Assembly (NCBI RefSeq): GCF_008041935.1
Contig: NZ_VKAC01000002.1
Span: 372,001 to 436,000 of the forward strand
Direction: 5' to 3'
DNA: 64,000 nucleotides
Source of the DNA: Quadrisphaera setariae
GTDB taxonomy: Bacteria; Actinomycetota; Actinomycetes; Actinomycetales; Quadrisphaeraceae
The notes beneath the pieces are model-generated. The model ran no database searches. It had not been told where the DNA came from and saw only the letters and a program-made list of their open reading frames with translations. The translations under genes and the position numbers were made by a program. How positions within the stretch are numbered: position 1 is the first letter of the stretch; every line of letters starts with the position of its first letter. This document shows, one piece after another, positions 24,730 to 33,752 of this stretch.

Positions 24730-27459
24730 GTGAACGGGTCCTCCTCGTCGGCGCGCTCGGCAGCAGCAGCGGCGGCGGCCCGGGTGGTGCCGCTGCGCGA
24801 CCTGCGTCGCACGGGCGTCGACACCGCCGCTGCTGGTGGCAAGGCGGCCACGCTCGGCGACCTGCTCGCGGCGGGCTTCCCCGTGCCGCCCGGCTTCGTG
24901 GTGCTGACCGACGCCTACGAGGAGCTCGTGGCCGGAGCGGGCATCGAGGCGCAGATCAGCCGGCTCGTCGCAGCGCGCGGTCCAGCAGCCTCCGACGACG
25001 TCCGCGCCCTCTTCACCACCGCGCCCGTTCCCGCCGACCTGGCCTACGCCGTCGTGGGCGCCTGGCGCGACCTGGGCTCGCCACCGGTCGCCGTGCGCTC
25101 CTCGGCGACCTCGGAGGACCTCGCCGCTGCCAGCTCCGCGGGTCAGCAGGACACCTACCTCGACGTCCGCACGGAGGAGGCGCTGCTCGCGGCCGTCCGC
25201 GACTGCTGGGCGTCGCTGTGGACCTCCCGCGCCATCGACTACCGCGCCCACCACCAGCAGAGCGGGCGTCTCGCGCTCGCGGTGCTGGTGCAGCACATGG
25301 TCGGCGCCGACGCCGCCGGCGTCCTCTTCACCGCGGACCCGAGCACCGGCCAGCGCCACCGCGCGGTCATCAGCGCGGCGTGGGGGCTGGGCGAGGCCGT
25401 GGTGTCGGGGACGGTGAGCACTGACGTCGTCGTCGTCGACACCGCCCGCAGAGCGGTGGTGAGCAGGACGACGGCGGACAAGCAGGTCCTCACGCGCGCC
25501 CGCGGCTCCGGGGACGGCGGGACGACCGAGGACCCCGTGCCCGACCACCTGCGCCACCGCGCCGTGCTGACCGACGCCGAGGCGCTGGCCCTGGCCGAGC
25601 TGGGCCGGCGGGTGCAGGAGCACGTCGGCGTCCCGGTCGACGTCGAGTGGGCGCGCGACACCGCTGGGGCGCTCGTGCTGCTGCAGGCCCGCCCGATCAC
25701 GGCGCTGCCCGCGCCGACGGGGGACGTGCCCACCGACTGGGCCGTGCCGGTCCGCGGGGGCACGTACTGGCGGGCGAGCATCGTCGAGCAGCTGCCCGAC
25801 CCGCTGACGCCCCTGTTCGCCGACCTCGCCGGGGTGGCCGTGCCGCGGTCGCTGCGGGCGCTGGTCGACCAGGCCCTCGGCGGCAGCCCCTTCGACGACG
25901 ACATCCGCTTCCTGACGGTGAACGGCTACGCCTACTACTTCTTCGCCAACGGGGCCTTCGCGCGGATGCTGGCCGCGACGCCGCGGGCCCTCGTGTGGCT
26001 GGCGCGCGGGGAGGCGCACACCGGGGTGCGCGGCTGGCGCGAGCGCGGCCACCCGCTCTACGCCGCGCAGGTGGCGGCCTGGGCGGCCCGCCGCGAGGAC
26101 GAGATGACGCACGCGGAGCTGCTGGCCGCTGCGGCCGCGCTGCTCGAGGCGGGCACCACGTACTACACGGCCGTGCAGTCGGTGGTGCCCGCGGCGGTGC
26201 TGTCCGAGGCGGTGTTCCGCGCCGTCTACGACCGGCTGGTCCGGCGCGACGGCGACCCGCCGTCGCTCGACCTGCTGCTCGGGCTGGACAGCGCCCCGAT
26301 CCGCGCGGAGCAGTCGCTGTGGGACCTCGCGGAGTGGGCGCACCGGCACCCGGCGGTCGCGGTGGCCCTGCGCGCGGGACGGGTCCCGGACGACCCGGCC
26401 TGGCAGCAGCTGCTCCACGACCACCTGCGCCGGCACGGTCACGTGCTCTACAGCCTCGACGTCGCAGTCCCGGTGCCCGCCGACCACCCCGAGCCGCTGC
26501 TCGCCGCCCTGCGCCAGTACCTCCAGGGCCACGGCGCCGACCCCCACGAGCGCCAGCGGCGGGCAGCCGAGCACCGGGAGGCGGCGACGGCGGCCGTGCT
26601 GGGACGGCTCGACCCGCTGCGCCGTGAGGTGCTCGTGCGGATGCTGCGGACCGCCCAGGAGGCGGGCGCCGCGCGCGAGGACGCGCTCGCCGACATCGGC
26701 CTGGCCTGGCCGACCATCCGGCGCTTCCTGCGCGCGTCGGGCCGGCGGCTCGAGGCCGCCGGGGTGCTCGACGACGTCGAGGACGTCTTCTGGCTGCGGC
26801 TCGCCGAGCTCGAGGCCGCTGGTGCGGGCGACCGCACACCGCTGGGCGACCGCGTCGCGGCGCGCAAGGAGGTCTGGCGCGGCCAGCGGCTCGCCACGCC
26901 GCCGCAGCTGCTGCCGCAACCCCCAGCGTGGCTGCGGCGGTCGCTGGTGCGGGCGATGCCGGGCGGCGACGAGGCGCAGACCGGGCCGGTGGTCCGCGGC
27001 GTCGGGGCGAGCGGCGGACGCGTCACGGCGGTGGCGCGCGTGCTCAGCGGTCCGGAGGACTCCGCGCGGCTCCAGCCCGGCGACGTGCTCGTGGCGCGGA
27101 TGACGACGCCCGCGTGGACGTCGCTGTTCGGACTGGCCTCCGCCGTCGTCACCGACGTGGGAGGGCCGCTCTCGCACAGCTCGATCGTGGCGCGGGAGTA
27201 CGGCATCCCCGCCGTGCTCGGCACGGGCGTGGCCACGCAGCGCCTGACCGACGGCGCGCTGGTCACCGTGGACGGCGACGCCGGCACCGTCACCCTGCTG
27301 CCCTCCGACGGCGGGCAGGACGGGGACGACGACGAACGCGTCGCCCCCGGGGAGGCGCGCCGCGGTGCCACGTGGTCGCGGTCGCGTGCGCTGCTGCTCG
27401 CGGGCGCGGCGGCGGTGGTCGTCGTCGCGCTCTGCACGAGGCGGCGGGTTCGCCGCTGA
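24730..27459 (+). CDS. PEP synthase-like, rifampicin phosphotransferase-type protein with C-terminal anchor
   Basis: About 909 residues with the three-part layout of rifampicin phosphotransferases: an ATP-grasp domain (about 20-330, GGKAATLGDLLAAGFPVPPG, PVAVRSSATSEDL and DVEWARD), a middle helical domain (from about 345, EQLPDPLTPLF) and a swivelling phosphohistidine domain with VGGPLSHSSIVAREYGIPAV, whose His carries phosphate. Related enzymes use ATP to phosphorylate rifampicin or pyruvate. The C-terminus is unusual: after an acidic linker comes a hydrophobic helix (ALLLAGAAAVVVVALC) and basic residues, predicting a tail-anchored protein. AGGAG lies 13 bases before GTG, longer than ideal. 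The drug substrate is not proven. Confidence 0.85.
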   Translation: MNGSSSSARSAAAAAAARVVPLRDLRRTGVDTAAAGGKAATLGDLLAAGFPVPPGFVVLTDAYEELVAGAGIEAQISRLVAARGPAASDDVRALFTTAPVPADLAYAVVGAWRDLGSPPVAVRSSATSEDLAAASSAGQQDTYLDVRTEEALLAAVRDCWASLWTSRAIDYRAHHQQSGRLALAVLVQHMVGADAAGVLFTADPSTGQRHRAVISAAWGLGEAVVSGTVSTDVVVVDTARRAVVSRTTADKQVLTRARGSGDGGTTEDPVPDHLRHRAVLTDAEALALAELGRRVQEHVGVPVDVEWARDTAGALVLLQARPITALPAPTGDVPTDWAVPVRGGTYWRASIVEQLPDPLTPLFADLAGVAVPRSLRALVDQALGGSPFDDDIRFLTVNGYAYYFFANGAFARMLAATPRALVWLARGEAHTGVRGWRERGHPLYAAQVAAWAARREDEMTHAELLAAAAALLEAGTTYYTAVQSVVPAAVLSEAVFRAVYDRLVRRDGDPPSLDLLLGLDSAPIRAEQSLWDLAEWAHRHPAVAVALRAGRVPDDPAWQQLLHDHLRRHGHVLYSLDVAVPVPADHPEPLLAALRQYLQGHGADPHERQRRAAEHREAATAAVLGRLDPLRREVLVRMLRTAQEAGAAREDALADIGLAWPTIRRFLRASGRRLEAAGVLDDVEDVFWLRLAELEAAGAGDRTPLGDRVAARKEVWRGQRLATPPQLLPQPPAWLRRSLVRAMPGGDEAQTGPVVRGVGASGGRVTAVARVLSGPEDSARLQPGDVLVARMTTPAWTSLFGLASAVVTDVGGPLSHSSIVAREYGIPAVLGTGVATQRLTDGALVTVDGDAGTVTLLPSDGGQDGDDDERVAPGEARRGATWSRSRALLLAGAAAVVVVALCTRRRVRR

Positions 27460-27461
27460 GG

Positions 27462-28061
27462 TCAGCGGCCGCTCCGCCGGTCCCGCAGGCCGCGGTTGCG
27501 GAGCTCGCTGACGATGCGGGCGGCGTTGTCCGCGGGCGTCGTCGTCGTGGTGTCGATCGTGAGGAGGTCCCCCGCCGGAGGCTGGAAGAGCCTCGTGGTG
27601 AGGCGGTGCCCTCGGTAGCCCTCGGGGTCGGAGCCCTTGCGCAGGGCGATCCGGTCGGGGGTGTCGATGCGGCTGACCTGAGCGTCGACATCGCACTCGA
27701 TCATCACGGCCAGGAACAGCGAGCCGCGGCGGTGGGCGAGCGAGCGGATGCGCTCGTAGGCCGGCGCGGCGCTGGGCTCGTCCTCGAGGACGTTGGTGAA
27801 CACGAAGCTCGTGGACGGCGGCGCAAGGTCCTCGACGGCTCCGAGCACGGCGTCGCGGATGGGGACGACGCGGTCCCAGACGCCCTCCGGCAGGGGAGCG
27901 ACGCCGTCCCACTGGAGCACCTCGAGCACCGGCCGGTTGATGAGGGCGTTGTCGACGAGCACTCCGCCGAGCTGCGCGGCGACGTGCCCGCCGACGGTCC
28001 GCGTGCCCGTGCCGGGGTAGCCGAGCATGAAGACGACGGCGGCATCGGCGCTCACGCGCAC
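27462..28061 (-). CDS. P-loop kinase-like protein with altered Walker A
   Basis: A 199-residue protein of the AAA/kinase-like group whose members read GFPGTGK, DNHLINNP, then FxFTN. Here these are GYPGTGTRTVGG, VDNALINRPVLEVLQW and SFVFTNVLEDEP. The Walker A lysine is Thr (ACG in place of AAG), which should weaken or abolish nucleotide hydrolysis. Start is GTG 28061 or GTG 28055. It converges with the PEP synthase-like gene with only two bases between stops. The substrate is unknown. Confidence 0.75.
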   Translation of the reverse strand: MRVSADAAVVFMLGYPGTGTRTVGGHVAAQLGGVLVDNALINRPVLEVLQWDGVAPLPEGVWDRVVPIRDAVLGAVEDLAPPSTSFVFTNVLEDEPSAAPAYERIRSLAHRRGSLFLAVMIECDVDAQVSRIDTPDRIALRKGSDPEGYRGHRLTTRLFQPPAGDLLTIDTTTTTPADNAARIVSELRNRGLRDRRSGR

Positions 28062-28135
28062 CAGGGTGGGCGGCGCTCGCTGCGCGGCGCCAGCGGGTTT
28101 CCGACGTCCTTCCCCCCTGTTAGAGGGTGGACGCC

Positions 28136-29356
28136 GTGAGCAGCCCCCTCCCGACCGCCGAGCGCTCCCTCGCGCCCGACCTCGCCCGCGGGCTGGCGCT
28201 GCTGGGCATCGCCCTGGCCAACGCCCCCGTCCACCTGTCCGGGCTGGCGCTCGGGCCCGGCGGACGCCCCGTCGAGGCGGGGCCTGCGGATCGCGCGGTG
28301 GACGCCGTGATCGGCCTCTTCGTGGACAACCGCGCGTTCCCGATGTTCACCGCGCTGTTCGCGTTCGGGCTGGCGGTCATGGCACGGCGGGCCTGGACGC
28401 GCGGTGCGCCGTGGCCGCAGACCCGCGGGGTGCTGCTGCGCCGGTGCTCGTGGCTGGCGGTGTTCGGGCTGGTGCACGCGCTGCTGCTCTTCGACGGTGA
28501 CATCCTGCTGACGTACGGCCTGCTGGGGCTGGCGGTGGTGGCCCTGTGGCTGCGGGCGTCTCTCCGGGCGCTGCTGTGGTGGGGCGGTGCGTCGCTGCTG
28601 GTCTTCGCCGCCTTCTCCGCCCTGGACGGCACCTCGGTGGCCGGCGGCGACGACGCCCTCTTCGGCCTCTCGGCGCAGACCTACCTCGGTGGGCTGGGGA
28701 TGCGGGCCGTCTCCGTGGGCGGCCTGGTGGTGATGGCCCCGCTGCTCGTCCTCTACCTGCTGCCGCCGGCGGTGCTGGGGCTGCTCGCGGAGCGCCGCGG
28801 GGTGCTCACCCACCCCGGGCAGCACCTGCCGCTGCTGCGCCGGGTGGCGGTGGTCGGGTTCGCCGTGAGCGTGGCCGGTGCGCTGCCGCTGGTGGCGGCC
28901 TCGCTGCAGGTGGTCTCCTGGCCCGGCTGGGCCGACGCGCTCGCAGGGGCGCTGCACGGCCTGACCGGGCTGGCGGGCGCGATGGCGTTCCTCGCCGGGG
29001 TCGCGTGGATCGTCGCGGTGCGGCGCCCGTCCGGTGTGCTGGCCGGAGCGCTGGTGGCGGTCGGGCGCCGGTCGCTGACCTGCTACCTCCTCCAGAGCCT
29101 GGTCATGGCGCCGCTGCTGGCGCCGTGGGGCCTCGGGCTCGGTGCGGGCACGGGCACGGCCGTGGTGTCCGCCGTCGCCGTCGCGACCTACCTGCTCACG
29201 GTGGTGGTCGCGGTGGCCCTCGAACGCGCCGGGCGGCCCGGGCCGGCGGAGGCGCTGCTGCGCCGGCTCACTTACGGCCCGCGCCGAGAGCGCGTCGCGG
29301 ACACCGGCGCGGCCGTCCGCCCTGTCGGTCAGGACGCCGGGACCACCGGCTCCTGA
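28136..29356 (+). CDS. DUF418-family membrane protein
   Basis: About 406 residues with about ten helices. The family opening LAPDLARGLALLGIALAN and the C-terminal DUF418 domain (VGRRSLTCYLLQSLVMAPL) are clear. GTG 28136 was chosen because AGAGGG sits 8 bases upstream; an in-frame GTG lies three codons earlier. DUF418 proteins are related to acyltransferase-3-like membrane proteins, but their reaction is unproven. The 3' end overlaps the TPR gene on the other strand by 28 bases. Confidence 0.88.
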   Translation: MSSPLPTAERSLAPDLARGLALLGIALANAPVHLSGLALGPGGRPVEAGPADRAVDAVIGLFVDNRAFPMFTALFAFGLAVMARRAWTRGAPWPQTRGVLLRRCSWLAVFGLVHALLLFDGDILLTYGLLGLAVVALWLRASLRALLWWGGASLLVFAAFSALDGTSVAGGDDALFGLSAQTYLGGLGMRAVSVGGLVVMAPLLVLYLLPPAVLGLLAERRGVLTHPGQHLPLLRRVAVVGFAVSVAGALPLVAASLQVVSWPGWADALAGALHGLTGLAGAMAFLAGVAWIVAVRRPSGVLAGALVAVGRRSLTCYLLQSLVMAPLLAPWGLGLGAGTGTAVVSAVAVATYLLTVVVAVALERAGRPGPAEALLRRLTYGPRRERVADTGAAVRPVGQDAGTTGS

Positions 29357-30279
29357 ACGCGGCGCCGCGCACGGCGGTGGGCGCGGCCGAGCTGCCGGCG
29401 GTGGTCGCGGCGGAGCTCCCGCAGGTTCTCCGCCGCCAGCGCGTCGCCGCCCCGCACCCCGCGCCGGAGCGCGTCTTCCGCCTCCAGCAGCCGCCCCTGG
29501 TCGCGCAGGAGCAGAGCGAGGTTGTTCCAGGCGGACAGCTCGTCGGCGTCGGCCGCCGCGCGCAGCACCTGCTCGGCCCCGGCGACGTCGCCGCGGTCCT
29601 CCTCGAGGAGGAGGGCCAGCGTGATCGAGCAGTCGGTGTGGCCGTCGGCGTGGCCGGTGCGCAGCAGCGACTCCGCCTCGTCCAGCTCACCCCGGTGTCG
29701 CAGGACCCTGGCGAGGTCGGCGCGGGCGTCGCCGTCGACGTCCACGGCCTGCCGCAGCAGCGACTCGACCCGTCCGCCCACCTGGACGGCGCCGAGGTCG
29801 TGGTCGAGGTCCTGGAGCATCCACACCGCCAGCTCACCGGCCGACCAGGCGTCGCCAGCCGCCGCTGAACCCTCCAGCAGAGCCCGCGCGCCGTCGGCGT
29901 CGCCGAGGCTGCGCCACACGTCCGCCAGGCACATCGCCGCCCGCGGGTCACCAGCCTCGCGGGCGCGCTGGTACGCCTCAGCTGCACCGGCGAGGTCGTC
30001 CAGCTGCCGGAGGGCGTGACCGAGGTTCAGGACCGACTCGGTGACCCCGGCCGCTTCCGCGTCGGTGAAGGCGCGGACCGCCTCCTCGGTGCGTCCGAGC
30101 TCCCGCAGGGAGTTGCCCAGCGCGTGCAGCGCATCGGCGTACCCGAGCTCAGCGGAGCGGGTGAAGACGACGACGGCGCGTCCGTGCTCACCGGCCTCGG
30201 CGAGGTCGTAGCCCACGCAGTAGAGGTCGGAGCCCTCGTCGTCGTCCTCGTCCTGGTCGGCGGTGCTCTGGGTGATCAC
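29329..30279 (-). CDS. TPR/Sel1-type repeat protein
   Basis: A 316-residue soluble protein built of about eight helix-turn-helix repeats with TPR spacing (ADALHALGNSLRELGRTEEA, SVLNLGHALRQLDDLAGAAE, SAWNNLALLLRDQGRLLEAE). Such repeats bind other proteins. It has a very acidic start (DQDEDDDEGSD) and an Arg-rich tail. GTG 30279 lies inside the next upstream gene (92-base overlap), so translation is probably coupled. Confidence 0.85.
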   Translation of the reverse strand: MITQSTADQDEDDDEGSDLYCVGYDLAEAGEHGRAVVVFTRSAELGYADALHALGNSLRELGRTEEAVRAFTDAEAAGVTESVLNLGHALRQLDDLAGAAEAYQRAREAGDPRAAMCLADVWRSLGDADGARALLEGSAAAGDAWSAGELAVWMLQDLDHDLGAVQVGGRVESLLRQAVDVDGDARADLARVLRHRGELDEAESLLRTGHADGHTDCSITLALLLEEDRGDVAGAEQVLRAAADADELSAWNNLALLLRDQGRLLEAEDALRRGVRGGDALAAENLRELRRDHRRQLGRAHRRARRRVQEPVVPAS

Positions 30280-30787
30280 GGCCGGCCATGTTGTCCGGCC
30301 GACCGGCTCCCGTCCACCAGTTTCCGTTGCGGCTCCCGACGGCGGCCAAGGTGGGGAAGGCCCAGTGCTCCGGGCCGCGCGGCGACCACAGCGCCTTGTC
30401 GAGCTGCAGCACGGACCGCAGCTCCTGCAGCTCGGTCTCCTCGACAGGGGTGTGCGTGAGCTGCTCGACTCCCAGCTCGAGCAACCGCGCCTCGTTGAGC
30501 TGGCCGGTGGCGTGGAGGCCGGTCAGCAGCTCGCCGGTGTCCAGCCGCCACAGCCCCCACTGGATCCCGACGCGTGAGGCCAGGTGGACGACGACGGACT
30601 GCGCACCGTCGACGGCCGTGATGCGCCTGGCGGACAGGAGCGTCCACGCGTCAGGGGTGTCGACCACCACCGAGGGAGGCAGCTCGACCGCGATGCGCCG
30701 CAGGCGGCGATCGACGAGGGGGTGCTCGAGCACCATCCGGACCAGCCGAGCGCCGACATCTGCTGGACTCCTCCGCCGACGGGCCAC
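30188..30787 (-). CDS. Hypothetical protein, about 199 residues
   Basis: No family recognised. The core is well formed (RRLRRIAVELPPSVVVDTPD, VGIQWGLWRLDTGELLTGLH, GPEHWAFPTLAAVGSRNGNW), while the last 35 residues are Arg/Gly-rich and overlap the TPR gene. I chose GTG 30787 because CATGAT ends 6 bases upstream (leaderless-like); ATG 30736 is the alternative. The 92-base overlap with the TPR gene is long for this genome and may mean that gene starts further in. Confidence 0.55.
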   Translation of the reverse strand: MARRRRSPADVGARLVRMVLEHPLVDRRLRRIAVELPPSVVVDTPDAWTLLSARRITAVDGAQSVVVHLASRVGIQWGLWRLDTGELLTGLHATGQLNEARLLELGVEQLTHTPVEETELQELRSVLQLDKALWSPRGPEHWAFPTLAAVGSRNGNWWTGAGRPDNMAGRDHPEHRRPGRGRRRGLRPLLRGLRPRRGR

Positions 30788-30992
30788 CCTCCGATCATGG
30801 CCCGCGCCGGGCCTTCGTGAGCGCGCTCTGACAGGCGCCGAGGGAGGCCAGGACGTGCCGGGCGACCAGCAGGTCGGTGGCCGACCCGCCTCCGAGGTCG
30901 TGCCGTGTCGTGAGGGTCGGCAGCGGTGGGGCTCCACGGCTGAGGACTCCTCAGCCGTTGACACGGCGCGCACGCCGCGCCGAAGGTGGCGC

Positions 30993-31877
30993 GTGCTGCC
31001 GCTCGAGCGCTTCGCCGTCCACAGCGCCTACAGCGACCCGGGCGCGTTCGCGCACCGGTTGCGGGAGCTTCCCGACGACGTCGACGCCGTGTGCGCTGCC
31101 GCTCGCGGCGCCATCGCGCACTACCGCGCCGAGCTGCCGGACCTCCCCGAGGAGCGACGGCACGAGGTCGACCTGCGCTGGCTCGCCCGCACGCTCGCCC
31201 TCGACGCCCAGCGGCACCCGGAACCCCTGACCGTCGCTCGCCCTCTCGAGCAGCGCGTCGCGGGGTGCTGCCGGGACCACGCGCTCTTCGTGGTCGGGGC
31301 GCTGCGGGAGAAGGGCGTGCCCGCGCGCTCGCGGGTGGGGTTCGTCGACTACTTCTCACCCGTGTACCACCACGACCACGTGGTGGTCGAGCACCACGAC
31401 GGCGAACGGTGGGTGCGGACCGACCCGGAGCTCGACGGCGACGCCTGGCCCTTCGACCCCCGAGACCTGCCCACCGGTGCTGGCGCCCCCTTCGTCACCG
31501 CGGCCGAGGTGTGGAGCGGCTACCGAGCGGGTCAGGTCGACGCCTCGCTGTTCGGAGTCTTCCCGGGCTCGCCGTTCGCCGGGCCCGAGTTCGTCCGCGG
31601 CTACGTCGTGTTCGAGGTGGCGCACCGCTTCGGTGACGAGCTGCTGCTGTGGGACGACTGGGGTGCGGCGGGCGACACCGTCCGGCCCGGTGAGGCGCAC
31701 GCGCTGGTCGACGAGGTGGCGGAGCTGCTGCTGCGCAGCGACGGCGGCGACGCGGGCGCTGAGGAGGAGCTGGCCGCGCGGTACCGGCAGGACGAGCGGC
31801 TCCACCCAGGACGGTGGGTGGTGCAGCACTCCCCGTACGGAGGCGACGACGTCCGGGTGGACCTCCAGGCCCGCTGA
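30993..31877 (+). CDS. Transglutaminase-like superfamily protein
   Basis: About 294 residues from GTG 30993. The papain-like fold signature is visible: nucleophile Cys in VAGCCRDHALFVVGALR, His in HHDHVVVEHHDGERWVRTD, with the third polar residue in the following TDPELD. Bacterial members act as proteases or cross-linking enzymes or only bind peptides. There is no signal peptide, so it is cytosolic. It is transcribed alone and ends at a structured intergenic region. Confidence 0.8.
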   Translation: MLPLERFAVHSAYSDPGAFAHRLRELPDDVDAVCAAARGAIAHYRAELPDLPEERRHEVDLRWLARTLALDAQRHPEPLTVARPLEQRVAGCCRDHALFVVGALREKGVPARSRVGFVDYFSPVYHHDHVVVEHHDGERWVRTDPELDGDAWPFDPRDLPTGAGAPFVTAAEVWSGYRAGQVDASLFGVFPGSPFAGPEFVRGYVVFEVAHRFGDELLLWDDWGAAGDTVRPGEAHALVDEVAELLLRSDGGDAGAEEELAARYRQDERLHPGRWVVQHSPYGGDDVRVDLQAR

Positions 31878-31934
31878 CTGACGGTCCGAGATCGCACCGA
31901 CCGGCCGGGGTCTGCCCACTGGGCAGGCTCAGGT

Positions 31935-31994
31935 CCGGTGGGCAGGCTGGAGCCCGCTTCCGGCGCCGGAAGCGGACCTGTGGCTCCCCACCGG
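31935..31994. repeat. Nested hairpin with a perfect 20-bp palindrome
   Basis: The core CGCTTCCGGCGCCGGAAGCG (31955-31974) is self-complementary. Outside it GGAGCC pairs with GGCTCC and CCGGTGGG with CCCACCGG, giving a three-tier stem. A partial direct repeat (GGCTCCCCAC then CCGG) follows at about 32002. It lies between convergent genes and may act as a two-way terminator. Confidence 0.6.
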
Positions 31995-32056
31995 CACTGA
32001 GGCTCCCCACTCCGGTGCGACCCCGCCTCGCTGGTGGGGCACGTACCAGCGGCGGG

Positions 32057-32080
32057 GGAGGTCGTACGCGCGCGACTTCC
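32057..32080 (-). terminator. Hairpin between convergent genes
   Basis: Stem GGAGGTCG / CGACTTCC, loop of 8, followed by TTGATCGTGC. Its right half resembles the right arm of the terminator at 40984-41027 (GCGCGAC, any base, TCCTTGATCG). Confidence 0.5.
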
Positions 32081-32126
32081 TTGATCGTGCAGGGCGGGGG
32101 GCGGGGCGGCGGCGCAGCCCAGCGGG

Positions 32127-32561
32127 TCAGGGGAGGGCGACGAGGCGGCGCAGAGCCAGAGCGGCCGCGGGGGCGTACGCCAGCACCACGGGCGCCGAGC
32201 CCTCGATGGCGAGCGTCGTGGTGGAGCCGCCGTCCACGCGGCCGCTCAGCGAGACGCCGTGCTCGAGGCGGAGCCGACCGAACCGCCGCAGTGCGCCCGG
32301 CAGGTGCGCGAACAGCGCGTGCGTGGGGGTGACGCGCCAGGTCCAGCGGCGGGCGTCGTCGTCGACGTCCTCAGCGGTGAAGTCCAGCCGCAGGCCTCCG
32401 TGGCCGCGCACGACGCCCGTCGTCCCGGTGGTCAGCCGGGTGGTGCTCGCGGTCACGGACGCGATCTGCGGAGACCACGTCGGCCACAGCGAGGGGTCGG
32501 CGTACCGCTCCCACGCCAGCGGCGGGGGAGCGGCACCGGTGACCGCGAGCTCGCGCCTCAT
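32127..32561 (-). CDS. SRPBCC-family (START-like) small protein
   Basis: About 144 residues with the typical opening of polyketide-cyclase/START-like proteins: PPLAWERYADPSLWPTWSPQ, a beta-sheet middle (WTWRVTPTHALFAHLPG) and a C-terminal helix. It probably binds a hydrophobic ligand. ATG 32561 lies 7 bases after the YbaK-like stop, so it is the last gene of a three-gene operon. Confidence 0.75.
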   Translation of the reverse strand: MRRELAVTGAAPPPLAWERYADPSLWPTWSPQIASVTASTTRLTTGTTGVVRGHGGLRLDFTAEDVDDDARRWTWRVTPTHALFAHLPGALRRFGRLRLEHGVSLSGRVDGGSTTTLAIEGSAPVVLAYAPAAALALRRLVALP

Positions 32562-32568
32562 GCCGACA

Positions 32569-33147
32569 TCACGAGGGGAGGGTGACTCCGAGGCCCTCGA
32601 CGACCTCGACACCGGGCAGCTGCGCCAGCAGCGCCCCGGGCAGGGCGATCTTGGACCGGCGCACGCCGGAGCCGATGACGGCGACGTCGACCTCCAGCAC
32701 GCCCGCGTCGACGAGCACCTGCCACTCGGACGGCAGCCCGACCGGCGTGATGCCGCCGAACTCCATGCCCGATCCGGCGACCGCGCGGTCGTGGTCGAGG
32801 AAGGACGCCTTGCGCGCGTCGAGGCGCTTGCGGACCAGGCCGTTGACGTCGGCGCGGGTGGTCGCCAGCACCACGCAGGCGGCGATCCGCTCGGTCTCGC
32901 CGCGGCGCCCGGCCACCACCACGCAGTTGGCCATGATGGACGCCGGGGCGCCCGTGGCCTCGACGAGGGCGGCGGTGTCGGCGAGGTCGGGGTCGATCTC
33001 GGCCACCAGCACCTGCTGCGCCGCCCCGCCCCAGGCCTCCAGCGCTGCCGCGACGGGCGGGGCGAGGAGGTCGGTGCGGGTCAGCGCGGGCACCCACGCA
33101 AGCCCACCGGGACCGGTCACCGGCTGGTCGGACACCGCAGCGCTCAC
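32569..33147 (-). CDS. YbaK/EbsC-type aminoacyl-tRNA editing protein
   Basis: About 192 residues from GTG 33147, which overlaps the upstream stop as GTGA. The YbaK fold is recognisable: [58 protein letters not shown] and [16 protein letters not shown]. Family members hydrolyse mischarged tRNAs such as Cys- or Ala-tRNA(Pro). Exact specificity cannot be read from sequence. Confidence 0.85.
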   Translation of the reverse strand: MSAAVSDQPVTGPGGLAWVPALTRTDLLAPPVAAALEAWGGAAQQVLVAEIDPDLADTAALVEATGAPASIMANCVVVAGRRGETERIAACVVLATTRADVNGLVRKRLDARKASFLDHDRAVAGSGMEFGGITPVGLPSEWQVLVDAGVLEVDVAVIGSGVRRSKIALPGALLAQLPGVEVVEGLGVTLPS

Positions 33148-33677
33148 CCGGCCACCTGGTACGTCGGCGTGAGCGTGGCCCGCGCGATGGTGTGGAACAG
33201 GGCGGTGAAGTGCACCACGGTGGGAGAGGCGGAGGCGTCCAGGCCCAGGTCGTCGGTGTCGAGCGCGTGCACCGCGAAGACGTAGCGGTGCGGCCGGTCG
33301 CCCGGGGGAGGAGCGGCACCCGTGAAGGCGGCCCCGCCCACGTCGTTGCGGACGGCCGTGCCGCCGCCGAGCTGCACGCTGCCCTCGTCGCCGGCGCCGG
33401 TGGGCAGCTCGGTCACGGAGGCGGGGACCCCGAACACGGTCCAGTGCCAGAAGCCGGCCGGGGTGGGGGCGTCGGGGTCGAAGCAGCTCACCACGAACGA
33501 CTTCGTCTCCGCGGGGAACCCGCTCCACGCCAGCTGCGGGGAGGTGCTGCCGCCCTCGGCGGAGTGGCGGTCGGCCATGGGCTCACCGTCGGCGACGTCG
33601 GTGCTGGTCAGGGTGAACGACGGCACCTGCGGCAGCTGGCCGTAGGGCTCCGGGGCGAGCGGGCGGTCGAGGTCCAC
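33144..33677 (-). CDS. YbhB/YbcL-family (PEBP) protein
   Basis: A 177-residue phosphatidylethanolamine-binding-protein fold. The ligand-site signature is intact: [19 protein letters not shown], with [12 protein letters not shown] upstream and [15 protein letters not shown] downstream. The bacterial role is unclear. GTG 33677 has GGAGGAG about 7 bases upstream. First gene of an operon with the YbaK-like and SRPBCC genes. Confidence 0.9.
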   Translation of the reverse strand: MDLDRPLAPEPYGQLPQVPSFTLTSTDVADGEPMADRHSAEGGSTSPQLAWSGFPAETKSFVVSCFDPDAPTPAGFWHWTVFGVPASVTELPTGAGDEGSVQLGGGTAVRNDVGGAAFTGAAPPPGDRPHRYVFAVHALDTDDLGLDASASPTVVHFTALFHTIARATLTPTYQVAG

Positions 33678-33752
33678 GGGTGGTCTCCTCCGGGCTTCTT
33701 CGGGGGTCTCGAGGCTGTCAGGACGATCGTGCGACGCGTCCGGTGGCGGTTC

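Noticed and set aside
24600-24730. Rifampicin-associated inverted repeat upstream of the phosphotransferase-like gene.
   Set aside because: Read on both strands. No long inverted repeat of the published type is present here or at 46867-46940 before helD.
24640-27912. Very long minus-strand open frame (about 1090 codons).
   Set aside because: Shadow of the PEP synthase-like gene, caused by high third-position GC; it is His/Arg/Gly-rich and shows no family motif.
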